Below the pieces are notes generated by a model that was not told the origin of the DNA, ran no database searches, and saw only the letters and a program-made list of their open reading frames with translations. A DNA stretch of 64,000 nucleotides from Cellulomonas fimi (GTDB taxonomy: Bacteria > Actinomycetota > Actinomycetes > Actinomycetales > Cellulomonadaceae): the NCBI RefSeq assembly GCF_028583725.1, contig NZ_CP110680.1, forward strand, positions 1,054,001 through 1,118,000, given 5' to 3'. Shown here piece after piece: positions 1 to 7,587 of this stretch. Position 1 is the first letter of the stretch; every line of letters starts with the position of its first letter. The translations under genes and the position numbers were made by a program.

Positions 1-1
1 C

Positions 2-541
2 GGCCGCATGCGGCAGGACAACACGTGGGAGGACGACGGGTTCGAGTTCTTCGCCCGACGACGCCTCCTTCGGTGGCTGCCCGAGCCGCGCGTGCAGGCC
101 GCGTTCGACGAGCAGGACCGCCGCGCGCTCGAGCTCCTGTGCGACCGCCTTCCCGAGCTGCTGCCGCCCGCGCCGCCGTGCCTGACCCACGGCGACCTCT
201 GGTCGGCCAACGTCATCGCGACGCCCGACGGCGCGCCCGCGCTGATCGACCCCGCGGTGTCGATGACCTGGGCCGAGGTCGACGTCGCGATGCTGTGGAG
301 CGAGCCCCGCCCGCCGGAGTCCGACCGGTTCTTCGACGTCTACGCCGAGGTCGTCGGCCTCGACGCCGGCTGGAAGGACCGCATGCCGCTGCTGTTCCTG
401 CGGCAGGAGCTCGCGCTGGTCGCGATGTTCGACCACGACTGGGGCGCCGCCGAGCGCGTCCGTGCGCTCCTCGCCCCGTACCGCCGCCGCCTGCCGTCCC
501 GCGTCGCGCCCGCCCCGGCCGACGCGCCCGCCGCCCCCTGA
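2..541 (+). CDS. Fructosamine kinase family protein, C-terminal part (cut by window start)
   Basis: This is the C-terminal portion of a kinase of the fructosamine/ketosamine-3-kinase family, which phosphorylates sugar-protein or sugar-amine adducts and shares the aminoglycoside phosphotransferase fold. The reading frame is open to the left edge, so the true start lies outside. Visible motifs are LTHGDLWSANV, the catalytic loop carrying the HGD aspartate, followed by ALIDPA, the metal-binding aspartate. A helical tail rich in aromatic residues follows. In the usual family length of about 280-300 residues, roughly the first 100 are missing here. The stop is 25 bases before the next gene, so the two are probably cotranscribed. 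Family assignment is firm; the substrate is unknown, and an aminoglycoside-type kinase is a weaker alternative. Confidence 0.8.
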   Translation, partial: GRMRQDNTWEDDGFEFFARRRLLRWLPEPRVQAAFDEQDRRALELLCDRLPELLPPAPPCLTHGDLWSANVIATPDGAPALIDPAVSMTWAEVDVAMLWSEPRPPESDRFFDVYAEVVGLDAGWKDRMPLLFLRQELALVAMFDHDWGAAERVRALLAPYRRRLPSRVAPAPADAPAAP

Positions 542-566
542 CCGTCCCGCCCGACCCCGGAGAACC

Positions 567-2138
567 ATGCCCCCGGTCTCGTACGTCCTGTTCCCCGGAC
601 GCCACCACCTCGTCACGCGCTTCCAGGTCGACTACCTGCGCTCGCTCCTGTCCGGCGACGAGGTCGACGACGCGGGCCGCCCGATCGACGTGGCGCCGGA
701 CGCCGAGGTCGTGTGGGCCGTGACCTCGGCGACGCACACCGGCACGCGTCGCAACCCGCTGCCCGCGCACCGCCGCGAGTCCCTCGTCGAGCGCGTGAGC
801 GTCGCCGCCGACCTGCCCTCGGTCGTCGCCCCGGTGGCGGACGTCCCGCCCTCGGACCGCTTCGCCACGACGGTCCTCGCGTCGGTCGAGCTCAGCACGT
901 CCCGCCGCCTCACGCCGCAGGACACCGTGGTCGCGTGCTCGACGCCCGAGGTCGCCGCGCTGTACGCGAGCGCGGGATTCCGGATCGCCCCGGTCGAGGC
1001 CGGTGCCACGCCCGCGCCGCCGCGGCCCTGGGACGTGCTCGAGCTCCTCGTCGCGGGCGACGCGTCGTGGCGCGACCTCGCGCACGCGCAGACCGTCGCG
1101 TTCTACGACCGCTACCGGCTCGTCGACCAGATCCGCCTGGTGCACACCGACCCGACGGTCGGCTCCGAGGGGGACCTGACCGAGACGCGCGACTACCGGA
1201 CGTACACCGCGGCGTTCGACGACGCGTCCGACCGCAAGTGGGCGCAGGTCGCGCCGCACGTCGTGCCCGGCCGGGTCGTCGACCTCGGCTGCGCCGCCGG
1301 CGGCCTGCTGGAGCGCGCCGCCCGCGACCCCCGCCTCGTCGAGTCCGACCTGTACGGCGTCGACGTGTCCCGCCACCTCGTCGCGGAGGCGGAGCATCGC
1401 AAGGCGCAGGGCGTGTTCGCGAACCCCAACGTGTTCTTCGCGCAGCGCAACCTGCTGCGCTCGTCCGTGTTCCCGGAGGCGTCGGTCAACACCACGACGA
1501 CGATCGCGCTCACGCACGAGATCGCGTCGTACGGCGACGGCGTCGCCGACCTGCGGCTTCTCGCCGAGCGGATCTTCCGGCACACCGCTCCGGGCGGCGT
1601 GTGGATCAACAGCGACGTGCTCGGCCCGGACGACGGCGACCGGCTCGTCGACCTGGTGCTCGACGGCCCCGTGCGCCCCGACCGTGCCGTCGCCGCGGAC
1701 CTGTCCGGGCTGGCGCGCACGCAGGTGCACGACCACGTCGAGGCGCTCACGCCCGCGGAGCGCTTCGTGCAGTTCGCGCACGACTTCCCGGCCCTGTCGG
1801 GTGCCGACCTCGCGGTGAAGTCGACCGACCTGAGCGGCCCGCGGGCCACGGTCACGCTTCCCCTGCGCGGGGCGATGGAGTTCCTCACGACGCGCGACTA
1901 CGTCGACTCCTGGCTGTCGGAGTGCCACGAGCGGTTCTGCGACATGGCGTGGTCCGACTGGGTCGACCTGCTCACCGACGTCGGCTTCGAGGTCGCCGTC
2001 GGCTCCGCGCCGTGGACCAACGACTGGCTCGTCGAGAACCGCCTGTCCGTGGGGGCGGCGCTGCGTGACCCGGCGACGGGCGACCCGGTCCCGTGGCCGG
2101 TCACGCACCTCCTGATGGTCGCCCGCAAGCCCCGCTGA
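567..2138 (+). CDS. NMN-adenylyltransferase-like domain fused to a SAM methyltransferase
   Basis: A 523-residue protein of two domains. Residues 1-200 resemble archaeal-type NMN adenylyltransferase: GRHHLVTRF near the start, SATHTGTRRNP (residues about 54-64) with the spacing of the family's SA...HT..NP motif, then TVVACSTPEVAALYASAGF, which matches the family's segment before the last active-site motif. The catalytic HxGH is not intact (HHLVT instead), so activity of this half is doubtful. Residues about 230-523 form a class I SAM-dependent methyltransferase with motif I VVDLGCAAGG (aspartate at about 239) and GVDVS as the acidic motif II. The ATG was chosen because the upstream in-frame extension is only Pro/Arg-rich low-complexity sequence. 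It follows the kinase gene closely. The function is unknown; a modification pathway for a nucleotide or cofactor is only inference. Confidence 0.7.
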   Translation: MPPVSYVLFPGRHHLVTRFQVDYLRSLLSGDEVDDAGRPIDVAPDAEVVWAVTSATHTGTRRNPLPAHRRESLVERVSVAADLPSVVAPVADVPPSDRFATTVLASVELSTSRRLTPQDTVVACSTPEVAALYASAGFRIAPVEAGATPAPPRPWDVLELLVAGDASWRDLAHAQTVAFYDRYRLVDQIRLVHTDPTVGSEGDLTETRDYRTYTAAFDDASDRKWAQVAPHVVPGRVVDLGCAAGGLLERAARDPRLVESDLYGVDVSRHLVAEAEHRKAQGVFANPNVFFAQRNLLRSSVFPEASVNTTTTIALTHEIASYGDGVADLRLLAERIFRHTAPGGVWINSDVLGPDDGDRLVDLVLDGPVRPDRAVAADLSGLARTQVHDHVEALTPAERFVQFAHDFPALSGADLAVKSTDLSGPRATVTLPLRGAMEFLTTRDYVDSWLSECHERFCDMAWSDWVDLLTDVGFEVAVGSAPWTNDWLVENRLSVGAALRDPATGDPVPWPVTHLLMVARKPR

Positions 2139-2183
2139 CCGGCACCGACGCGAGGTCCGGCTCACCGCGGGTCACGCGAGGTC

Positions 2184-2891
2184 CTAGGGGCGGGCCGCGA
2201 AGCGCTCCAGGAGCTCGGCGTGGCCCGACACGATGATGATGTCGTTCTGCGAGATGCGGGTCTCGGGCGTCGCGTAGACGAAGTCGATGCCGGGGCTCTT
2301 CACGCCGATGACGGTGACGCCGTAGCGCTCGCGGATGTTCGACTGCGCGAGCGTGAACCCCTGCGTCTCCTTCGGCGGGCGCATCTTCACGACCGTGAAC
2401 CCGTCCTCGACCTCGATGTAGTCGAGCAGCTTCCCGGACACGAGGTGCGCGACACGCGACCCGGCGTCGGCCTCGGGGAGGATCACGTGGTGCGCGCCGA
2501 TGCGCTGGAGGATGCGCGCGTGCTCGGCGGAGATCGCCTTGGCCCAGATCTGCGGGATCCCCATGTCGACGAGGTTCCCGGCGATGAGCACGGACGCCTC
2601 GATGTAGGACCCGACGCCGACGACCGCGACGGGGAACTCGCGCGCGCCGAGCTGCTCGAGCGCCTCGGGGTTGGTCGCGTCGGCCTCGACGAGCGCGACG
2701 CGGCCGGCCCACTGGGCGACGAGCTCGGGGTCCCTCTCGACGGCGAGCACGTCCTGCCCGAGCCGGTCGAGGGTCGCGGCGATCGCGGACCCGAACCGGC
2801 CGAGCCCGATGACGAGCACGCCCGCGTCCTTCTTGGGGGTGCGGGGCGCGTTGCGCGTGGTGGTCGACGTGTCGCGCAGCTTCTCAGCCAA
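2184..2891 (-). CDS. ktrA: Potassium uptake regulatory subunit, RCK domain (KtrA/TrkA)
   Basis: A 235-residue cytoplasmic gating subunit of a Ktr/Trk potassium transporter. It has one RCK_N Rossmann domain (VLVIGLGRFGSAIAATL at about residues 25-41, the GxGxxG nucleotide-binding loop, followed by the acidic end VERD) and an RCK_C domain in the last 80 residues. This size matches KtrA rather than the doubled TrkA of enterobacteria. It forms a ring that binds ATP/ADP or NAD(H) and opens the membrane subunit encoded just upstream. The start is TTG, overlapping the end of ktrB by 8 bases and preceded by GGAAGAGAGG, so translation is probably coupled. Naming as ktrA follows size and neighbour; trkA would be equally acceptable. 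Confidence 0.9.
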   Translation of the reverse strand: MAEKLRDTSTTTRNAPRTPKKDAGVLVIGLGRFGSAIAATLDRLGQDVLAVERDPELVAQWAGRVALVEADATNPEALEQLGAREFPVAVVGVGSYIEASVLIAGNLVDMGIPQIWAKAISAEHARILQRIGAHHVILPEADAGSRVAHLVSGKLLDYIEVEDGFTVVKMRPPKETQGFTLAQSNIRERYGVTVIGVKSPGIDFVYATPETRISQNDIIIVSGHAELLERFAARP

Positions 2892-4260
2892 TGATCGGCC
2901 TCTCTTCCGGTAGCCGGATCACCCGACGACGGTTGCGCAGCGCGAGGGCTGCCGCAAGCGTCATCGTGCCGGTCCGGCCGATGAACATGAGCACGGTGAG
3001 GACGTACTTCCCCGAGTCGGGCAGGTGGGGCGTCAGACCGGTCGACAGACCGCACGTCGCGAACGCGGAGATGACCTCGAACAGGACGACGTCGAGGGTC
3101 TCGCCGGTCATCGCGAGCAGCAGCAGCGACGAGATGAGGACGAACGTCGCGGACACGAGCGAGACGGCGATCGCGACCTGCAGCGCCTCGCGGGGGATGC
3201 GCCGGCCGAACGCCTCGACGTCCCGGTCGCCGCGCGCCTCGGCGACGATCGCGAGCAGCATGACCGCGAGCGTCGTCACCTTGATGCCGCCCGCGGTCGA
3301 CGCGGAGCCGCCACCGGCGAACATGAGGGCGTCCATGAGGAGCCAGGTGCCCTCGTGCATCTGCCCGACGTCGACCGTCGAGAACCCGCCCGACCGCGGC
3401 ATGACACCGGCGAACAGCGACGCGAGGAACGTGCCGGCCCAGTCGAGCGGCTTGAACGTCTCCGGGTTCGTCCACTCGAACGCGGCGACGAGGACGGACC
3501 CGGCGACGACGAGCGCGAGCGACGTCGTGATCGTCAGCTTGGAGTGCAGGTTCCAGCGCCGGGGCTCGCGCAGGTGCCCGATGATGTTGAGGATCACGGG
3601 GAACCCGAGGGACCCGACGAACACGCCGACGATGATCGGCATGAGCACCCACCAGTCCGACACGTAGGGGTTGAGCCCCTCGGGGGTGGGCACGAACCCG
3701 GCGTTGTTGAACGACGAGATGCCGTAGAAGATCGAGTGCCACGCGGCCTCGCCCCAGTCCTCCTCGTACATGTGGAAGCGGGGGAGCAGGATCAGCGCGA
3801 TCGCGACCTCGAACGCGGTCGACGTGATGATGACCGTGTTGACCAGCGAGCCGACCTCGCCGAGCCGCGTGAACTTGGTCTCCGAGGACACGAGCAGCCG
3901 CTGCGTGAGCCCGAGGCGCCGGCTCACGGCGAGCCCGAGCAGCGACGCGAGCGTCATGACGCCCAGGCCGCCGATCTTGATCGCGACGAGGATGACGACG
4001 AGCCCCCACGTCGACCAGTACTCGCCGGTCGGCACCACGACGAGACCGGTCACGGTCGTGGCGGACGTCGCGGTGAAGAGCGCGTCGACGAACGGCGCCG
4101 GCTCGCCGGACACGGTGGCCCACGGCGCGAGCAGCAGCAGCGTGATGAGGGCGATCACGGAGCCGAACACGCCGAGCGCGAGCCGGGCCGGGGACTGACG
4201 GGCGGCGCGGTCGACGAGCTCGCGCGCGTGCCATCTCACGCCCGGGCCGCCCCGCGCCAT
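2884..4260 (-). CDS. ktrB: Potassium uptake channel subunit (KtrB/TrkH)
   Basis: A 458-residue membrane protein of the superfamily of K+ transporters, importing K+ with the KtrA subunit encoded downstream. The four pore-loop repeats are visible, each with the conserved glycine: SATTVTGLVV, SSFNNAGFVP, PRSGGFSTVD and FATCGLSTGL, separated by pairs of hydrophobic helices. The chosen ATG is preceded by GGAGGTGCG, an excellent ribosome binding site. A longer upstream in-frame extension has no hydrophobic or conserved content and would run into the divergent acuC promoter region. The gene is transcribed divergently from the deacetylase gene with a 175-base gap between starts. Confidence 0.92.
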   Translation of the reverse strand: MARGGPGVRWHARELVDRAARQSPARLALGVFGSVIALITLLLLAPWATVSGEPAPFVDALFTATSATTVTGLVVVPTGEYWSTWGLVVILVAIKIGGLGVMTLASLLGLAVSRRLGLTQRLLVSSETKFTRLGEVGSLVNTVIITSTAFEVAIALILLPRFHMYEEDWGEAAWHSIFYGISSFNNAGFVPTPEGLNPYVSDWWVLMPIIVGVFVGSLGFPVILNIIGHLREPRRWNLHSKLTITTSLALVVAGSVLVAAFEWTNPETFKPLDWAGTFLASLFAGVMPRSGGFSTVDVGQMHEGTWLLMDALMFAGGGSASTAGGIKVTTLAVMLLAIVAEARGDRDVEAFGRRIPREALQVAIAVSLVSATFVLISSLLLLAMTGETLDVVLFEVISAFATCGLSTGLTPHLPDSGKYVLTVLMFIGRTGTMTLAAALALRNRRRVIRLPEERPIIG

Positions 4261-4290
4261 CGCACCTCCACCTCGTGCCACCGGCGCCTG

Positions 4291-4346
4291 CCGGACGGGC
4301 CAACTCTGGCACGCCCGACGCCGCACCTCGACACGTGCCCGTCCGG
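4291..4346. repeat. 10-bp inverted repeat between ktrB and the deacetylase gene
   Basis: The perfect arms CCGGACGGGC (4291-4300) and GCCCGTCCGG (4337-4346) are separated by 36 bases in the 175-base intergenic region between two divergent starts. The position is suitable for a regulatory site or a leader hairpin, but in DNA of this GC content a 10-bp repeat may be chance. No c-di-AMP riboswitch pattern was recognised here. Confidence 0.3.
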
Positions 4347-4435
4347 GAGGGTGGTGTCGTCCGCCGGTGCACCCCGCTCGGGGGACGTGGCGGGTCGGAT
4401 CGACACGGACGGGGGCCGGGTGCGACGGTGTCCGC

Positions 4436-5638
4436 ATGACGTCGCGGGGGCTGCACCCACCCGTCCGGGCACGGGTGGTGTGGTCCGCCGACATGCTCGC
4501 GTACGACTTCGGCCACGGGCACCCGATGACGTCGGAGCGCGTCGAGCTGACGATCCGCCTCGCGGAGGAGCTCGGCCTGCTCGACGGTCCCGACGTGGCC
4601 CTCGTCGACGCCCCGCCCGCCGCGGACGCGCTGCTCCTGACGGTGCACGACGCGGACTACGTCGAGGCGGTCAAGGCGGCGTCGGAGCACGGCACGCGGG
4701 ACCCGCTGCGCGGCCTCGGCACGACCGACGACCCCGTCTTCCCGCGCATGCACGAGGCCGCCGCCCGCGTCGTGACGGGCACCGTGGACTCGGCGCTCGC
4801 GGTGTGGGAGGGCCGGGCGGAGCACGCGGTCAACGTCACGGGCGGTCTGCACCACGCGATGCCGGGCGCGGCGTCGGGCTTCTGCGTCTACAACGACGCG
4901 GCGGTCGCGATCCGGTCGCTGCTGGCCGCGGGCGCGACACGCGTGGCGTACGTCGACGTCGACGCGCACCACGGCGACGGCGTGCAGACGGTGTTCTGGG
5001 ACGACCCCCGGGTGCTGACGATCTCGGTGCACGAGACCGGCGCGGGGCTGTTCCCGGGCACGGGGTTCGCGCGGGAGATCGGCGGCGCGGACGCGATGGG
5101 GTCGGTGGTCAACGTCGCGCTGCCCGCGGGGACGGGCGACACGGGCTGGCTGCGCGCGATCGAGGCGGTGGTGCCGGCGGCGGTGCGCGAGTTCCGGCCG
5201 GACGTCCTCGTCACGCAGCACGGCTGCGACTCCCACCTGCTGGACCCGCTGACCCACCTGCGCGTGTCGGTCGACGGGCAGCGTGCCGCGGCCGAGCTGC
5301 TGCACGACCTGGCGCACGAGGTCGCGGGCGGCCGGTGGGTCGCGCTCGGCGGCGGCGGGTACGCGGTGCTCGACGTCGTGCCGCGGTCGTGGACGCACCT
5401 GCTCGGCATCGCGGCGCACCGGCCGGTCGCGCCGGAGGTCGACGTGCCGCTGTCGTGGCGCGAGCTCGTCCGCGACCGTTACGGCCGGCTTGGACCCGAG
5501 CGGATGACGGACGGACGGCCGGTGCGCACCCGCCCGTGGTCCGCGGGCTACGACCCCGCCGACGACGTGGACCGGGCGATCCGGGCGACGCGGGCCGCCG
5601 TCTTCCCGTGCTGGGGTCTGGACCCGGACCTCGACTGA
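4436..5638 (+). CDS. acuC: AcuC-like protein / histone-deacetylase-family amidohydrolase
   Basis: A 400-residue zinc-dependent deacetylase of the arginase/deacetylase fold. Diagnostic motifs: GLHHAMPGAASGFCVYND in the active-site loop with its histidine pair, and VDVDAHHGDGVQ, whose aspartate and histidine bind zinc; the C-terminal LGGGGYAV is also typical. Length and motifs match bacterial AcuC, which in Bacillus removes an acetyl group from acetyl-CoA synthetase, and the wider family that also deacetylates polyamines. The ATG was chosen because MTSRGLHPP begins shortly before the conserved core; the upstream in-frame codons are Gly/Arg-rich and not conserved in kind. It stands alone, with no acs gene in the window, so the physiological substrate cannot be told from context. 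Confidence 0.85.
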   Translation: MTSRGLHPPVRARVVWSADMLAYDFGHGHPMTSERVELTIRLAEELGLLDGPDVALVDAPPAADALLLTVHDADYVEAVKAASEHGTRDPLRGLGTTDDPVFPRMHEAAARVVTGTVDSALAVWEGRAEHAVNVTGGLHHAMPGAASGFCVYNDAAVAIRSLLAAGATRVAYVDVDAHHGDGVQTVFWDDPRVLTISVHETGAGLFPGTGFAREIGGADAMGSVVNVALPAGTGDTGWLRAIEAVVPAAVREFRPDVLVTQHGCDSHLLDPLTHLRVSVDGQRAAAELLHDLAHEVAGGRWVALGGGGYAVLDVVPRSWTHLLGIAAHRPVAPEVDVPLSWRELVRDRYGRLGPERMTDGRPVRTRPWSAGYDPADDVDRAIRATRAAVFPCWGLDPDLD

Positions 5639-5779
5639 GCCGACCGGGTGGGGACCGGACGGGGGAGTCCCACGCGTCTCCTCTTTCACACCAGTCCCAG
5701 GCGGCACTATCGTGGTCCGGCACCCGAGAGGGGAGCGCGAGAGCCCGGCGCGCCGCCGGCAGGACGAGAAGAGCCGAGC

Positions 5780-6001
5780 ATGAGCGACCAGCCGGGCCGC
5801 ACGCGATTCCTCACCGTGGTCGAGGTCGCCGACGTCATGCGCGTCTCCAAGATGACCGTCTACCGGCTGCTGCACTCGGGTGAGCTCCCCGCGGTCCGTG
5901 TCGGTCGCTCGTTCCGCGTCCCGCAGGACGCGCTCGACCACTACCTGCGCACGGCGCGTGTCGAGCCGGAGCAGCAGGACCACGGCCGCCTCTCGTCCTG
6001 A
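5780..6001 (+). CDS. Small helix-turn-helix DNA-binding protein (excisionase/BldC-like)
   Basis: A 73-residue protein consisting almost entirely of a MerR/excisionase-type winged HTH: RFLTVVEVADVMRVSKMTVYRL at about residues 8-29, then the wing GELPAVRVGRSFRVP and a short helix. It strongly resembles the actinobacterial protein known in Mycobacterium tuberculosis as Rv0500A, which likewise sits just before the bS22 gene (Rv0500B); the same order is kept here. Such proteins bind DNA as small architectural or regulatory factors; targets are not visible in the sequence. The ATG lies after GACGAGAAGAG, a weak purine-rich ribosome site. Confidence 0.88.
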   Translation: MSDQPGRTRFLTVVEVADVMRVSKMTVYRLLHSGELPAVRVGRSFRVPQDALDHYLRTARVEPEQQDHGRLSS

Positions 6002-6051
6002 CCGCACGGACCCGGCGGGACCGCGCGTCGCGTCGAGGGCCGTCGATCGCG

Positions 6052-6057
6052 TAAGGT
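6052..6057 (+). promoter_or_regulatory. Candidate -10 element for the bS22 gene
   Basis: TAAGGT in the context GTAAGGTAGG matches the actinobacterial sigma-70-type -10 pattern TANNNT and would start transcription about 115 bases before the bS22 start codon. No clear -35 hexamer is seen at 16-18 bases upstream, so support is from the -10 only. Confidence 0.35.
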
Positions 6058-6177
6058 AGGGCCTCGGACTTTCCCGTGCGTGGGCTCGCGGCCGTTGGCC
6101 GATGGACGGCACCGCGCGTCGATCGACCACCAGCAGGGCCCGTGCCGGGCCCACACCCGGAAGTGAGTTGAGGACCC

Positions 6178-6276
6178 ATGGGCTCCGTCATCAAGAAGCG
6201 CCGCAAGCGGATGGCCAAGAAGAAGCACCGCAAGCTGCTGCGCAAGACGCGTCACCAGCGTCGCAACAAGAAGTGA
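6178..6276 (+). CDS. Ribosomal protein bS22 (AURKAIP1/COX24 domain)
   Basis: A 32-residue, extremely basic protein starting [18 protein letters not shown] and ending RRNKK. It is nearly identical to the actinobacterial small-subunit protein bS22, first seen in structures of mycobacterial ribosomes, where it lies in the 30S decoding-centre region and is related to mitochondrial mS38/AURKAIP1. It is so short that automated callers often miss it. The start is the only ATG, preceded by GTTGAGGACCC. The neighbour upstream is the small HTH gene with which it is commonly paired. A GC-rich palindrome follows 64 bases after the stop and may end the transcript. Confidence 0.93.
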   Translation: MGSVIKKRRKRMAKKKHRKLLRKTRHQRRNKK

Positions 6277-6339
6277 CCTGTCGCCGGCGTCGCCCTCCCG
6301 GGGCGTCGTCGGTGCGACCGGCCTGACGGCCGGACATCC

Positions 6340-6365
6340 TCGGGCCCGGCACGTGCCGGGCCCGA
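6340..6365 (+). terminator. Palindrome downstream of bS22, probable terminator hairpin
   Basis: A perfect 26-base palindrome whose left half is TCGGGCCCGGCAC and right half GTGCCGGGCCCGA. It would form an 11-bp stem with a 4-base loop on either strand. There is no U-tract, as is usual for high-GC actinobacteria. It separates bS22 from the lacI gene downstream. Confidence 0.6.
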
Positions 6366-6393
6366 CGTGTGTCCCGACCTGCGCCAGGACGTT

Positions 6394-6409
6394 CGTACAA
6401 CGATGTACG
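6394..6409. promoter_or_regulatory. LacI-type operator upstream of lacI-1
   Basis: The sequence CGTACAACGATGTACG has perfect 6-bp arms CGTACA/TGTACG around ACGA. The core ACAACGATGT is identical to that of the site at 17443-17458 in the arabinan locus and close to two ACAACGTTG sites at 17298-17322. It lies about 90 bases before the start codon of the lacI gene, in a good place for autoregulation. Confidence 0.65.
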
Positions 6410-6498
6410 ATGGTCGGTGCGCAGGTGTCGCAGGGGACTGCGCGCGTCGCTCTGCCACTATCGGTGAGGCGAGGTCGGCGGGTGCACGGGAGGCAGGC

Positions 6499-7566
6499 AT
6501 GAGCAGGCGCAGCGGTGCGGTCACGATGCACGACGTCGCGGCGCGCGCGGGCGTGTCGATCAAGACCGTCTCGAACGTCCTCAACGGGTACCAGTACATC
6601 CGCCCTGCCACCAAGGAGAAGGTCGAGACGGCGATCGCCGACCTCGGCTACCAGGTCAACCTCACCGCGCGGAACCTGCGCCGCGGCCGCACCGGCCTCA
6701 TCGGGCTCGCCGTCCCCGAGCTGTCGCTTCCGTACTTCGCCGAGCTCGCCGACTCCGTCATCCGCGCCGCCGAGGCGCGCGGCCTCACCGTGCTCATCGA
6801 GCAGACCGGCTCGGTGCGCGAGCGCGAGCTCGAGGTCCTCACCGGCCAGCGCCGCCACCTCACCGACGGGCTGATCTTCTCCCCCCTCGAGCTCGGCCCC
6901 CAGGACGTCGACGCCCTCAAGGTCGACTACCCGATGGTCCTGCTCGGCGAGCGCATCTTCGGCGGCCCGGCGGACCACGTGACCATGAGCAACGTGGACG
7001 GCGCCAAGGCCGCCGTCCAGCACCTGCTCGACCAGGGCCGTCGCCGCATCGCCGTGGTCGGCGCGCACGAGGGCGAGGCCGTCGGCTCCGCCGCACTGCG
7101 CATGCAGGGCTATCGCGAGGCGCTCGAGGACGCCGGGCTGGGCGTCGATCCTGCGCTCATCGGCGAGGCCGGGCTGTGGCACCGCGCCACGGGGGCCGAG
7201 GCCATGCACCGGCTGCTCGACTCGGGCGTCGAGATCGACGCCGTCTTCGGCCTCAACGACGCGCTCGCGCTCGGCGCGCTGCACGCCCTGCACGCGCGCC
7301 GGGTCGACGTGCCCGGGCGGATCGCCGTGATCGGCTGGGACGACATCGAGGAGACCGCCTACTCGTCGCCCACGCTGTCGACCGTCTCGCCCGGGCGCGA
7401 GCAGATCGCGCGCACCGCCGTCGACCTGCTGCTCGCACGGATCGACGACCCCGACTCCGAGCGTCCGTACGAGCGGGTGATCGCCGACTTCACGATCGTC
7501 GGCCGCGAGTCGACCCTCGGCGACGCCGCCCCCGGGATCACCGCCTCGTCCACCGCCGGACGCTGA
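6499..7566 (+). CDS. LacI-family transcriptional regulator (likely of the arabinan locus)
   Basis: A 355-residue repressor. The N-terminal LacI helix-turn-helix is MHDVAARAGVSIKTVSNVLN (residues 10-29) with the hinge helix at about 50-60, followed by a periplasmic-binding-protein-like sugar domain (GLIGLAVPELSLPYFAELAD; FGLNDALALGALHAL; IAVIGWDD). The ATG is preceded by GGGAGGCAGGC; an earlier in-frame start would read through the operator-like palindrome. Because the operator core upstream of this gene recurs in the divergent promoter region of the arabinan genes, it is inferred to regulate those genes and itself, with an arabinose-containing ligand as inducer. It is transcribed toward the MFS gene, with only 21 bases between the two stops. 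Confidence 0.9.
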   Translation: MSRRSGAVTMHDVAARAGVSIKTVSNVLNGYQYIRPATKEKVETAIADLGYQVNLTARNLRRGRTGLIGLAVPELSLPYFAELADSVIRAAEARGLTVLIEQTGSVRERELEVLTGQRRHLTDGLIFSPLELGPQDVDALKVDYPMVLLGERIFGGPADHVTMSNVDGAKAAVQHLLDQGRRRIAVVGAHEGEAVGSAALRMQGYREALEDAGLGVDPALIGEAGLWHRATGAEAMHRLLDSGVEIDAVFGLNDALALGALHALHARRVDVPGRIAVIGWDDIEETAYSSPTLSTVSPGREQIARTAVDLLLARIDDPDSERPYERVIADFTIVGRESTLGDAAPGITASSTAGR

Positions 7567-7587
7567 GCGGACGACCGCCGGGCGACG

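Noticed and set aside
4261..4435. c-di-AMP (ydaO) riboswitch before ktrB
   Set aside because: The region is short and I could not find the conserved ydaO motifs; only an inverted repeat with a long spacer is visible.
3025..5883. A 952-residue plus-strand open frame
   Set aside because: It crosses ktrB in antisense and acuC in another frame; only acuC in its proper frame shows a conserved family.
2483..6154. A 1223-residue open frame on the minus strand spanning the potassium and deacetylase genes
   Set aside because: It lies antisense to or out of frame with well-supported genes, is Arg/Pro/Ala-rich with no domain, and arises from the scarcity of stop codons in very high-GC DNA.
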